Shown here piece after piece: positions 30,976 through 38,978 of a stretch of 64,000 nucleotides of DNA. The notes beneath the pieces are model-generated. The model saw nothing but the letters and a program-made list of their open reading frames with translations, had not been told where the DNA came from and ran no database searches. Every line of letters begins with the position of its first letter. Position 1 is the stretch's first letter. The stretch is from an uncultured Treponema sp. (lineage in GTDB: Bacteria > Spirochaetota > Spirochaetia > Treponematales > Treponemataceae), in NCBI GenBank assembly GCA_900319625.1, contig ONPD01000010.1:1-64000 (forward strand), written 5' to 3'. The position numbers and the translations under genes were made by a program.

Positions 30976-32532
30976 ATGGATATCAAAAACATCATCAAAA
31001 ATCTTCATCCGCTTGAAATTAAAGTTTTGCTCAAATACACAGCAAAGGATGAACTTACATCAGAAAAACTTCAGAAGGAACTGGATTATAAAGAAGGTCA
31101 CGCTAACCAGGCATTCAGCTGGCTGGGTGGAAAAGAGCTTCTTAAGGAAATACGCAGAACTCCTCACACATATTATGAAATCACAGACATGGGTAAGGTT
31201 CTTGCAAAGACCGGAACTGTAGAAGAACGCATGGTTGCATATCTTCACGATAACGGTCCTCACGCTTTACCGGAAATTGCTGCTGCGCTTGCAATTGAAA
31301 ATAAAGACATTGGTTCTGCTTTCGGTCCACTTTCTAAGGAAGGCGTTCTTAAGATGAATGCAGAAAAGAAGGCTGAATATACTGGCGCTGAACTTCCTGC
31401 ACGTGTAGCAAAAGCTTCTGCAATTATTAAGAAGGGTGCTGCCGCTACTGACGGAATCTTGAATAAAGATGATTTGAGCGCTGATGAAGTTGAAGTAATT
31501 TCTACTCTGGCTAAAAAACGCGGTGCCGGTGATTCTCCTTTCAAGATGATTGAGCGCGAGACTGTAACTTACAAACTTACAGAAGCCTTTGCAAAGGTTA
31601 CTGAAGAACTTAAAAAGGCCGGAATTACTGGTAACGAAATTGGTGAAATCACACCAAAAATGCTTGCTACCGGCGAATGGAAAAAGGGAACTTTCCGCGG
31701 TTACAACATTGCAGTTCCACCTGCTCGTATTATTCCTGGCCGCACAAATCCTTATGTTCAGTTCCTTGAATCTGTAAAAGACAAGCTCTGTTCTTTGGGA
31801 TTTGAAGAATTTGACGGTCCGCTTGTAGAAACTGAATTCTGGAACGGCGATGCTTTGTTCATGCCTCAGTTCCATGCTGCCCGCGATATTCACGATGTTT
31901 ACCGCATTAAAAATCCTACTCACGCAAAATTTATTGAAGAACCATATTTGAGCAACGTTAAGGCTGCTCACGAAACTGGTGGAAATACAGGAAGCCGCGG
32001 ATGGAACTATCAGTTTGATAACGAGTTTACCCGCCGCCTGATTTTGCGCTCTCAGGGAACTGTTTTGTCTGCTCATCAGCTGCACAAGGCAACAATTCCT
32101 GGAAAATACTTTGGTATTGCCCGCTGTTTCCGCTACGACAAGGTAGACGCAACTCACCTTTCTGACTTCTACCAGACAGAAGGTATTATCGTTGGTAAGG
32201 ATGCAAACCTCAGAAACCTCTTGGGCATGCTTAAGATGTTTGCCACAGAAATTGCCGGCGCAACAGAAGTAAAATACGTTCCTGGCTACTTCCCGTTTAC
32301 TGAGCCTTCAATCGAAGTTCACATCAAACACCCGGTTTTAGGCTGGTTCGAGCTTGGCGGTTCGGGAATCTTCCGTCCGGAAGTAACCCGCGCAATGGGA
32401 ATCGATGTTCCGGTTCTTGCCTGGGGTATTGGTATTGACCGTATGGCTTTGATGGCCCTGGGATTGAATGACCTACGCCAACTTTTCTGTGAAGATATAG
32501 AACAGGTTAGACTTCGTAAGGCAAAATTCTAA
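30976..32532 (+). CDS. pheS: Phenylalanyl-tRNA synthetase alpha subunit, archaeal type
   Basis: At 518 residues this is the long archaeal/eukaryotic-style PheS with N-terminal winged-helix repeats (about 1-170, LHPLEIKVLLKYTAKDELT). The class II core starts near 230: NPYVQFLESVKDKLCSLGF, the PQFHAARDIHDVYRI motif and FCRYD-like ARCFRYDKVDATHL, with motif 3 VLAWGIGIDRMALMALG. Spirochaetes are known to carry an archaeal-type PheRS. No pheT is adjacent. The last 14 codons are repeated with different codons 230 bp downstream (32721-32765), behind a hairpin composite. Confidence 0.95.
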   Translation: MDIKNIIKNLHPLEIKVLLKYTAKDELTSEKLQKELDYKEGHANQAFSWLGGKELLKEIRRTPHTYYEITDMGKVLAKTGTVEERMVAYLHDNGPHALPEIAAALAIENKDIGSAFGPLSKEGVLKMNAEKKAEYTGAELPARVAKASAIIKKGAAATDGILNKDDLSADEVEVISTLAKKRGAGDSPFKMIERETVTYKLTEAFAKVTEELKKAGITGNEIGEITPKMLATGEWKKGTFRGYNIAVPPARIIPGRTNPYVQFLESVKDKLCSLGFEEFDGPLVETEFWNGDALFMPQFHAARDIHDVYRIKNPTHAKFIEEPYLSNVKAAHETGGNTGSRGWNYQFDNEFTRRLILRSQGTVLSAHQLHKATIPGKYFGIARCFRYDKVDATHLSDFYQTEGIIVGKDANLRNLLGMLKMFATEIAGATEVKYVPGYFPFTEPSIEVHIKHPVLGWFELGGSGIFRPEVTRAMGIDVPVLAWGIGIDRMALMALGLNDLRQLFCEDIEQVRLRKAKF

Positions 32533-32718
32533 ATCAAGTTTTGCGAAGCAAAACTTGAAGCAAGTGTTCGGGATACTAATGAATGTGGGTAGATTACGAC
32601 ACTTGCAAGTTCTAGGATGTGAATGACTCGCCCGATTAATCGGGCTCGGTGCCGTTTTATCGATGAACCTAAACAAACCCTTGCGGCTTTGTTTTTAACG
32701 GTTCTTCGATTATCGGCA
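32533..32718 (+). repeat. H1-H2-H3 hairpin composite after pheS (copy B)
   Basis: The order is a palindrome TCAAGTTTTGC-GAA-GCAAAACTTGA (32534-32558), an H2 hairpin (CAAGTGTTCGG ... ATTACGACACTTG, 32561-32606) with loop ATACTAATGAATG, a CCCGATTAATCGGG hairpin, and H3 (32659-32718). H3 has arms GAACC/GGTTC, stem TAAACAAA/TTTGTTTTTA, the AC bulge and tail TTCGATTATCGGCA. It directly abuts a second copy of the pheS 3' end. Confidence 0.75.
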
Positions 32719-32720
32719 TC

Positions 32721-32765
32721 TGTGAAGACATAGAGCAAGTACGACTTAGAAAAGCTAAGTTCTAA
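32721..32765 (+). pseudogene. Synonymously recoded second copy of the pheS 3' end
   Basis: This stretch encodes CEDIEQVRLRKAKF and a stop, identical in protein to the true end of pheS at 32488-32532. About nine of 14 codons differ, all silently (for example cag/caa, gtt/gta, cgt/aga, gca/gct). It has no start codon of its own and is preceded by the H3 tail. Two alleles of the same gene end seem to be joined by the composite. Confidence 0.85.
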
Positions 32766-32771
32766 TAAAAT

Positions 32772-32802
32772 AAAAAAGACGCTCGGGTGAGCGTCTTTTT
32801 TT
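32772..32802 (+). terminator. Intrinsic terminator after the pheS region
   Basis: AAAAGACGCTC-GGGT-GAGCGTCTTTTTTT is a strong hairpin with a U-run. It directly follows the second copy of the pheS 3' end, so it is probably the original pheS terminator. Confidence 0.9.
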
Positions 32803-32829
32803 ATGTCCTGATTAATTTAATTGTATTCC

Positions 32830-33423
32830 TTACACTTCCCAGCCCTCTATGGCAAGCTCCATGGCGTCGAGGATTTCGTCGGTGTTGTCCTGGTTGAGGA
32901 CGGCCATGCGGAAGATGGCGGATTCGATGAGGCCGTAGATGAGTTCGTTCATGTTTTTGACGATGAGGCGTTTGAACTCGCCGGCGCGGATGCCGCGGAT
33001 GATGATGGTGCTCATAAGGTGGCGGAGTTTGATTACGCGGCGGCGGACACGGTCGTTAGGGTCTATGCCGGATTTTCTGAGCTGAATCAGGTAGCTTAAA
33101 AGGACACTGAAAAGTTTTTTGTTTTCTGAACAGTGTCTGATGATTTCGCCTAGGATTTTGATTAGGGCTTCTTTTGCTGTGAGACTTGTGTCTTTTGCAA
33201 TTTCAAGAAGGATTACTTCCAGTTCGGAAAGAAGCTCTTTTATGCTGCCCAAAAAGATTTCGTGCTTGTTTTTAAAATAAATGTAGAGGGTGGTGCGGGT
33301 GATTCCGCAGCGGTCGGCGATTTTTTGAAAGGTTGCGTCTTCATATCCTTCGTCTATAAATACGTCCAGAGATTTTTGAAGGATTTCATGTTTTCTTTTG
33401 TCATGTTCAACAACAATTGCCAT
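32830..33423 (-). CDS. TetR/AcrR family transcriptional regulator
   Basis: A protein of 197 residues has an N-terminal TetR helix-turn-helix (ILQKSLDVFIDEGYEDATFQ then KIADRCGITRTTLYIYFKNK, about 12-58). A helical ligand-binding and dimer domain follows, with an unknown ligand. The C-terminal region is typical of this group (LIYGLIESAIFRMAVLNQ). It is 14 bp downstream of the RlmL-like gene on the same strand, so the two may be co-transcribed. No efflux gene is near. Confidence 0.9.
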   Translation of the reverse strand: MAIVVEHDKRKHEILQKSLDVFIDEGYEDATFQKIADRCGITRTTLYIYFKNKHEIFLGSIKELLSELEVILLEIAKDTSLTAKEALIKILGEIIRHCSENKKLFSVLLSYLIQLRKSGIDPNDRVRRRVIKLRHLMSTIIIRGIRAGEFKRLIVKNMNELIYGLIESAIFRMAVLNQDNTDEILDAMELAIEGWEV

Positions 33424-33437
33424 TTAGATTTCCTTGA

Positions 33438-34676
33438 TTAAAATTTTTCCACCCTGTGTTTATTTTGAGGTACATATTTTTCAGCTTTTGCCGGTTTCTG
33501 GGCTTTTGGCTCTGCTTCGCGGCTGCTGTAAACGTAAAAATATGTATCTAAGTTTCCCGCTTTGAAATTCTTTATTTTGTTTGCATTGTGACCAAAATCA
33601 TTCTGGAAGGTGTCTGACGAAGTGATTACGCCGATATCCCAGCCCTTGAAGTCGCTGCGGAGAGAGGCCATGTTTTTGTAAAGCTCTGCAACTTCTTCTT
33701 TTTCGCCGATTCGCTCGCCGTATGGAGGATTACAGAGTAAGAGTCCTTCGTCGTATGGTGCTGAAAGGTCTGCAAAATCTGCCTGAACAAAGTCAGGGCG
33801 GATGATGTGTTTGCTTATTCCGATTGATTTTAGGGCGCGTCCTGCCATTACGCAGGCGTGTTCTGCATTCTGCTTAGCTCTTTCTACTGCGCGGGCGTCG
33901 ATGTCGCTTCCTGTAATGCGGACTTCTACGTCTGTGCGGATGTTTGCGGCTTCCTGAGCGCGGATTTCTTCTGCACGGGCTGCGTTATAAATAGGAAGAT
34001 TTTCTAAAGCAAAGCGGCGGCCGAGTCCCGGTGCCACATTGAAGGCGTAAAGAGTTGCTTCAATGGCGATTGTTCCTGAACCGCAGAAGGGGTCGTGAAG
34101 GGGAGTTTTGCGTCTCCACATGGTTTCCTGGAGGAGAACGGCTGCTGTAGTTTCGCGTAAAGGAGCTACACCTCCGTCTGTGCGGTAACCGCGCTTGTGG
34201 AGTGGAAGGCCAGACAAATCAAGAAGAATGTAAACCTGATTGTCATCGACGTAAACGCGGATGTCAGATTCCTCTCCGGTTTCGGGCAGAGTCTGCATAT
34301 GCCATACGTCACCTAATTTTGCATAAATTGCCTTGTGAACCATTCCCTGAATGCTGTTCTGAGAGTTGAGTTTGCTTTTGTAAACCCGGACTTTATCTAC
34401 TACGATGCGGGAATCTTTTTTTAAGAAATCCTGCCAGTTTACGGCATAAGCGCCGTCATATAAATCATCAAAACCAAAGGCCTTGTATTGAGCAAGCTGG
34501 AGATAAAGTCTGTCGGCAGTGCGGAGGCAGAGGTTTGCGCGGAAGAGGGCGTCGTCATCACCTTCAAAAGTAACACGTCCCGGAGCGTTTGAAATAAGTT
34601 TATAACCTAAATGTTTAATTTCGTTGCCAAGAATTTTTTCTGCACCGACTGCGCATAATGCGACTAATGTATTCAT
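33438..34676 (-). CDS. THUMP-domain 23S rRNA methyltransferase (RlmL N-terminal type)
   Basis: A protein of 412 residues has a THUMP RNA-binding region (about 45-155) and a UPF0020-type methyltransferase core. Motif I is DPFCGSGTIAIEA, with TGSDIDARAVERA, and the catalytic NPPY is in LLLCNPPYGERIG. It matches the first half of RlmKL/YcbY, which makes m2G in 23S rRNA. Specificity is inferred. A near-consensus promoter lies upstream with the -10 box 6 bp before ATG. Confidence 0.88.
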   Translation of the reverse strand: MNTLVALCAVGAEKILGNEIKHLGYKLISNAPGRVTFEGDDDALFRANLCLRTADRLYLQLAQYKAFGFDDLYDGAYAVNWQDFLKKDSRIVVDKVRVYKSKLNSQNSIQGMVHKAIYAKLGDVWHMQTLPETGEESDIRVYVDDNQVYILLDLSGLPLHKRGYRTDGGVAPLRETTAAVLLQETMWRRKTPLHDPFCGSGTIAIEATLYAFNVAPGLGRRFALENLPIYNAARAEEIRAQEAANIRTDVEVRITGSDIDARAVERAKQNAEHACVMAGRALKSIGISKHIIRPDFVQADFADLSAPYDEGLLLCNPPYGERIGEKEEVAELYKNMASLRSDFKGWDIGVITSSDTFQNDFGHNANKIKNFKAGNLDTYFYVYSSREAEPKAQKPAKAEKYVPQNKHRVEKF

Positions 34677-34682
34677 AGGTTT

Positions 34683-34711
34683 ATTTTGACAAAAAATAGG
34701 GATTTTGTCAA
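34683..34711 (-). promoter_or_regulatory. Sigma-70 promoter, leaderless, with overlapping inverted repeat
   Basis: On the minus strand TTGACA (34711-34706), a 17-bp spacer and CAAAAT (34688-34683) end 6 bp before ATG at 34676. The -35 box and its mirror (TTTGACAAAAT...ATTTTTTGTCAAA) form an inverted repeat that could bind a repressor such as the co-directional TetR. Confidence 0.6.
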
Positions 34712-34753
34712 ACTGAATAGAGAGACGGGAGGCAGCTGTCAGTTTTTATTCAA

Positions 34754-35626
34754 TTAGTAAATAATTCCGCCGTCGGAGGTGACAGAAGGAACTGTAAATC
34801 CTCTTTCAGTAATGTCGGTTTCTGATTTAATAATAGAAGAATCTGTTTCATCACGAATGATAATTTTTACAGTAACCGGGGAAAGTTCGGTCCAGTAAAC
34901 ACGTTCAACCTTGCTGTCTTTGTTTTTATCCTCATTTCTTCCGACAATACCTGAAACATAAATTTTTGTGTCATACCAGTTTGTAGGAATGATTGCCTTG
35001 AGTGAAAGCGGGTCCGGAGCAGATGGATCCTGCATTTTTTCTGTAAGAGGGAAAGAAAGCTGATTTGATGAAGTTCTTAAAACTATTGACATATTGTATT
35101 TTTCAAGCCAGCTTTCCTGCTGTTCATTAAATTTTATGTCTCCTGCATTTGTAAGCTTTAAGGTGTAATCAGAAGGGCTGTATTCAAAATAAACGGTTGA
35201 AGGAACTGTATAAACCAGTGATTTTTCAGCAGGCTGTCCATCAATAACTTTAAGCGCTGTTGACCATTCTGTGTAATAGCGCTTTGAATCTGAGTCCACA
35301 TAAACGTAGCGGTATTTATAGGTTTTTGAAGAATGAACCATCTGATCGTTGAAAATCAAAAGCTCTTCTGCAAGAATTTTTGGATAAAGGGTTCCGATAT
35401 GAACTTCTTTGGCTTTAGGATCATCAACATTTATTCTATATACTAGCACGGATTCTGTAGAGGAATTTAATCTTTCTCTTGCGACTGTAATTCCTTTTGC
35501 AGGACTTGAAGTATTATCTACTGAAGGAGCAGAAAGAGTTTCACTTTCATCTTCAAATTTACAGGAAGCAAGCAGAGACAAGAAAAAAGAAAGAACTAAT
35601 AATGAATTGATAAATATTTTTTTCAT
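34754..35626 (-). CDS. Lipoprotein with fibronectin-like region
   Basis: A protein of 290 residues has a lipobox signal (LLVLSFFLSLLASC). The mature part begins with an acidic serine-rich linker and continues with beta-strands and the pattern VLVYRINVDDPKAKEVHIG ... YKYRYVYVDSD, which resembles fibronectin type III repeats. Its role is unknown. The start at 35626 puts the signal peptide at the N-terminus, although an in-frame ATG 12 bp upstream is also possible. It is divergent from the binding protein gene. Confidence 0.65.
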   Translation of the reverse strand: MKKIFINSLLVLSFFLSLLASCKFEDESETLSAPSVDNTSSPAKGITVARERLNSSTESVLVYRINVDDPKAKEVHIGTLYPKILAEELLIFNDQMVHSSKTYKYRYVYVDSDSKRYYTEWSTALKVIDGQPAEKSLVYTVPSTVYFEYSPSDYTLKLTNAGDIKFNEQQESWLEKYNMSIVLRTSSNQLSFPLTEKMQDPSAPDPLSLKAIIPTNWYDTKIYVSGIVGRNEDKNKDSKVERVYWTELSPVTVKIIIRDETDSSIIKSETDITERGFTVPSVTSDGGIIY

Positions 35627-35795
35627 ATAAAAACCCATATTGTTTATCGGAACTTTTAAGCGGGAACTTGAATGCTTTACATAAATATAAAAATTAAGTA
35701 TTATTAAAGTGATTTTAATAAAACTTAAAAAAGCCGTATGCAAGGATGCAAAAAAATGGGTGTCTATGCTGCGGATTTTTTTTTGGAGGATAAGG

Positions 35796-36950
35796 ATGAA
35801 AAAAATGTCAAAAGTATTTGCAGGTGCTGCTGTTCTGGCTTTTGCTGTAAGCGCTCTTTCTGCAAAACCAAAATCAAACGATGTAAAAATCGGTTTCGTT
35901 GGCCCACTTTCTGGTGGTGTTGCAGTTTACGGAACTGAAGCTCGTGACGGTGTTCAGCTTGCTGTTGAAGAAATCAACGCTGCCGGCGGTGTACTTGGTC
36001 AGAAGCTTGTACTTGTTGCAGAAGATGATGAAGGTGACCCTGCAAAAACTGTAAGTGCATTCAAAAAGCTTTTTAGCCAGGACAAGGTAAAGCTTCTTGT
36101 TGGTTCTTTAACTTCAGGATGTACAAAGGCTATTACAGACCAGGCTCAGGCTCTTAAGGTTCTTCAGATTGCTCCGGCCGCAACTGCAGAAAATATCACA
36201 ATCGATGCAAAAGGAAGTACAATTCCTTTTGTATTCCGCACATGTTTTATTGACCCCTTCCAGGGAACTGTAGGTGCTAAATTTGCCTCAGAAACTTTGA
36301 AGGCTAAAAATGCGGCTATTCTTTATGATATCGGAAACGACTACTCTGTAGGTCTTACAGACAACTTTGAAAAAACTTTCAAGGCTGCCGGTGGTAAAGT
36401 AACAAAAGAATCTTACTCAACTGGTGAAAAAGACTTCAACGCTATCATCACAAAAATCAAGAGCGTAAACCCTGATGTTGTTTACCTCCCGGATTACTAC
36501 GCAACTGTAGCTTTGGTTGCTAAACAGCTCCGTGCAAACGGTGTAACTTGTCCTCTCGTTGGTGGTGACGGATGGGATGGTCTTACAGACAATGCCGGTG
36601 ATGAAGTTTTGAACGGTTTCTATTCTAACCACTATGCAACAGACTCAGATACTGCTGCTGTTAAAAAGTTTGTAGGAAACTTCAAGTCTAAGTTCAACCG
36701 TGAGCCAACTTCTTTTGCTGCTCTTGCTTATGACTCAGTTTACATGCTTAAAGATGCTATGATTAAAGCTGGAACAACTTCTGATTCAGTAAAAATCCGT
36801 GCCGCTCTGGAAGCAAACTCTGGTGATTACGTAACTGGTCACCTTACATTCGATGCAAAGCACAACCCTATTAAATCTGCTGTAATGCTCGAAATGGTAA
36901 AGAAAAACGGAAAATTGTCTACAGCTTATAAAACTACTGTAAATCCATAG
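35796..36950 (+). CDS. LivJ-type ABC transporter substrate-binding protein
   Basis: A protein of 384 residues has a signal peptide (VFAGAAVLAFAVSALSA). The type I periplasmic binding fold is that of branched-chain amino acid receptors: VKIGFVGPLSGGVAVYGTEA, AAVEEINAAGG-like VEEINAAGGVLGQKLVLVAEDDEGDP and LVGGDGWDGLTDNAG. It should bind a hydrophobic amino acid or related compound outside the membrane. No LivHMGF genes are nearby, so it is an orphan receptor or works with a distant transporter. It has a very strong GGAGGATAAGG Shine-Dalgarno, which suggests high expression. Confidence 0.9.
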   Translation: MKKMSKVFAGAAVLAFAVSALSAKPKSNDVKIGFVGPLSGGVAVYGTEARDGVQLAVEEINAAGGVLGQKLVLVAEDDEGDPAKTVSAFKKLFSQDKVKLLVGSLTSGCTKAITDQAQALKVLQIAPAATAENITIDAKGSTIPFVFRTCFIDPFQGTVGAKFASETLKAKNAAILYDIGNDYSVGLTDNFEKTFKAAGGKVTKESYSTGEKDFNAIITKIKSVNPDVVYLPDYYATVALVAKQLRANGVTCPLVGGDGWDGLTDNAGDEVLNGFYSNHYATDSDTAAVKKFVGNFKSKFNREPTSFAALAYDSVYMLKDAMIKAGTTSDSVKIRAALEANSGDYVTGHLTFDAKHNPIKSAVMLEMVKKNGKLSTAYKTTVNP

Positions 36951-37007
36951 CGATAATCGAAGAACCGTTAAAAAACAAGCCGCCAGGGTTGTTTTAGGTT
37001 CATCGAT
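36951..37007 (-). repeat. H3 hairpin, copy C (inverted)
   Basis: It begins right at the stop of the binding protein gene. On the minus strand the arms are GAACC/GGTTC (37001-36997/36966-36962). The stem is TAAAACAA/TTGTTTTTTA, with the AC bulge and tail TTCGATTATCG. It is the closest relative of the copy after pheS. Confidence 0.8.
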
Positions 37008-37016
37008 AGAATGCTT

Positions 37017-37037
37017 CGGCAAAGCTATGCTTTGCCG
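37017..37037. other. Perfect 9-bp palindrome
   Basis: CGGCAAAGC-TAT-GCTTTGCCG lies between the inverted H3 hairpin and the terminator module. It resembles the H1 palindromes found beside other composites. Confidence 0.6.
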
Positions 37038-37049
37038 CAAAGGTTATCC

Positions 37050-37136
37050 CGGGGTTTTAGGGGCAGAGCCCCTAGGCGAGAGGGTAGCGGACAAGCGCAG
37101 CTTGGTAGCGAGGGGGAGACTTCCCCCTCCTTTTTT
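37050..37136 (+). terminator. Three-hairpin GAGGGTAGCG terminator module, copy 2
   Basis: AGGGGC-AGA-GCCCCT, linker ggcgagagggtagcg, CAAGC-GCA-GCTTG, then GAGGGGGA-GACT-TCCCCCTC followed by CTTTTTT. It has the same layout as 8975-9052, with the middle hairpin changed on both arms. Confidence 0.78.
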
Positions 37137-37144
37137 ACAATCAA

Positions 37145-37174
37145 CCTGCACTTTTATGTGCAGGCTTTTTTTTG
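37145..37174 (+). terminator. Second intrinsic terminator after the binding protein gene
   Basis: CCTGCAC-TTTTAT-GTGCAGG is followed by eight T residues. It is probably the ancestral terminator of the binding protein gene, and the H3 and terminator modules were inserted before it. Confidence 0.88.
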
Positions 37175-37242
37175 CCCTTTATCTTCTTTAATCCTTTCTT
37201 ATGTGATATAATCTTCTGTAATACTAATTTTCGAGGAAATTA

Positions 37243-38145
37243 ATGGGACAGACTTTACGCGAAAAATATGGCAGCGTTTTTACTGAAATTATGAAGCTTT
37301 CTAAGGCTGCTGCTAAAATCGACGAGACTAAAGTTTATGAAGAAGCTAATGTTGAAACACGCAAGTATATGTATAAGCTTCTTGATGATAACTTTAAGGC
37401 TGATTCCGGACTGGGTAATATAGAAAACTTCAAGGCATTTTACGACGCTGTAACAAAGGAAGGTAAATCCGGACTTATTCTGATGGAGCATTATACAAAT
37501 CTGGATTTGCCGGCTATTCTTTATCTTCTTGAAAAGCAGGGAGAGCCTTGGGCAAAGGATTTGTCTTCTCGTATTGTTGCGGTTGCCGGAATGAAGCTTA
37601 ATGAGGCTAGTCCTGCGGTTCGTGCTTTTACAGAAGGTTTTACCCGTGTTGTAATTTATCCTACCCGCAGTCTGAATGCGCTGGAAGAAAAAAAGGTCAG
37701 TGAAGAAGAACTGCAGGCAGAAGAGCAGAGAGCCAGAAAAATCAACTTTGCGGCTATGCGTGCGATGGACGGCTGTAAAAAGCGCGGTCAGGTAATTCTT
37801 GTTTTCCCAAGCGGTACACGTTATCGTCCTGGAAAGCCTGAAACAAAACGCGGTCTTCGTGAAATTGACAGTTATCTTCGTCTTTTTGACTGCATGATTC
37901 TGGTTTCTATTAACGGAAATGCGCTTAGAATTAATCCGGAAAGTCCTGATGATATGCTTTCTGATATCTGTGAGCCGGATACTGTAACTTTGACAGCAAG
38001 TCCTGTTATTAACTGCAAGGAATTCCGCAATGAAGTTCTTGCAAAGGTTCCTGCTGATGACCCGGACCCAAAACAGAAGACAATCGACCATGTAATGGAA
38101 GTTCTGGACGAGATTCATAACGAAGTTGAGAAAAATCGCTCCTAA
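37243..38145 (+). CDS. Glycerolipid acyltransferase (PlsC/PlsB-like)
   Basis: A protein of 300 residues without clear membrane helices has the acyltransferase motifs LMEHYTNLDLPAIL (HX4D-type), then RVVIYPTR and VILVFPSGTRYRP (a PEGTR-like block with S for E). It resembles soluble glycerol-3-phosphate or lysophosphatidate acyltransferases more than the short membrane PlsC. It should add an acyl chain to glycerol-3-phosphate or its 1-acyl form. A TATAAT box at 37207 and AGGAAATTA precede it. The purine gene follows at 36 bp. Confidence 0.75.
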   Translation: MGQTLREKYGSVFTEIMKLSKAAAKIDETKVYEEANVETRKYMYKLLDDNFKADSGLGNIENFKAFYDAVTKEGKSGLILMEHYTNLDLPAILYLLEKQGEPWAKDLSSRIVAVAGMKLNEASPAVRAFTEGFTRVVIYPTRSLNALEEKKVSEEELQAEEQRARKINFAAMRAMDGCKKRGQVILVFPSGTRYRPGKPETKRGLREIDSYLRLFDCMILVSINGNALRINPESPDDMLSDICEPDTVTLTASPVINCKEFRNEVLAKVPADDPDPKQKTIDHVMEVLDEIHNEVEKNRS

Positions 38146-38181
38146 TCTTGAAAGGGGCATAAAAAAAGTGGAGTAAAAATT

Positions 38182-38916
38182 ATGAAAGCTGTTGATTTGT
38201 ACAAGGAAGCTGGAAGTGTGTCTTACCCTGGACGCGGTATTGTTGCCGGACTTACTGCTGACGGAAAATATGCTGTGAGTGCCTACTGGACAATGGGACG
38301 CAGTGCCGGAAGCCGTAACCGCGTTTTTGTTGTTGAAGAGGAAAACGGCAGTGAGGTTGTACGCACAAAGGCATTTGACCCTTCTTTGATTGCAGGGGAT
38401 CCAAGCCTTATTATTTATGCGGCTGTCCGCCAGCTTGGAAAAAAGACAATTGTTACAAACGGTGATCAGACTGATACAATTTTTGATGGTATGAAAAAGG
38501 GACTGAGCTTTGAACAGTCACTTTTGAGCCGCAAATATGAGCACGATGCTCCAAACTATACTCCGCGCATTTCAAGTCTGCTGGATGTTGAAGGAGGTGC
38601 CCTTCGTTACGCGCTTTCGATTTTGAAGAGCGATGACGGAAATCCTGACTGCACTCTGCGCCAGACTTTCGATTATGAAAATCCGGCTGCGGGCGAGGGA
38701 AGATACATTCACACTTACCAGGGAGATGGAAATCCCCTTCCAAGTTTCAGCGGCGAGCCTGTAAAGGTAAGCATTGATGCGGAAGGTGGACTTGATGCTT
38801 TTGCTGACAAGCTCTGGAATGCTTTGAACGGCGATAATAAAGTTTCGCTTTTTGTTAGATTTATTGAAATTGCAACAGGAAAATTCGAGGAAAAAATCAT
38901 CAATAAAAATAAATAG
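38182..38916 (+). CDS. IMP cyclohydrolase, PurO type
   Basis: A protein of 244 residues has the archaeal-type IMP cyclohydrolase pattern: VSYPGRGIVAGLTADGKYAV near the N-terminus, then YWTMGRSAGSRNRVFV. It should close the ring of FAICAR to IMP, the last step of purine synthesis. The usual bifunctional PurH carries an unrelated MGS-like cyclohydrolase domain. Here that domain is replaced by this protein, and the transformylase is a separate gene at 40110-41288. A serine hydrolase gene sits between them. Confidence 0.85.
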   Translation: MKAVDLYKEAGSVSYPGRGIVAGLTADGKYAVSAYWTMGRSAGSRNRVFVVEEENGSEVVRTKAFDPSLIAGDPSLIIYAAVRQLGKKTIVTNGDQTDTIFDGMKKGLSFEQSLLSRKYEHDAPNYTPRISSLLDVEGGALRYALSILKSDDGNPDCTLRQTFDYENPAAGEGRYIHTYQGDGNPLPSFSGEPVKVSIDAEGGLDAFADKLWNALNGDNKVSLFVRFIEIATGKFEEKIINKNK

Positions 38917-38978
38917 GAATATTTAAGCGGTTTTTATCATATTTAAGAGCTAAAAAAGTAGAGAGTTTTAGTAAAAAA

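Noticed and set aside
32659..32718. Integron attC site
   Set aside because: T. denticola has an integron, but H3 lacks the outer RYYYAAC...GTTRRRY pair in the right order and no integrase or cassette series is present. The AC bulge and arms do not fit attC folding.
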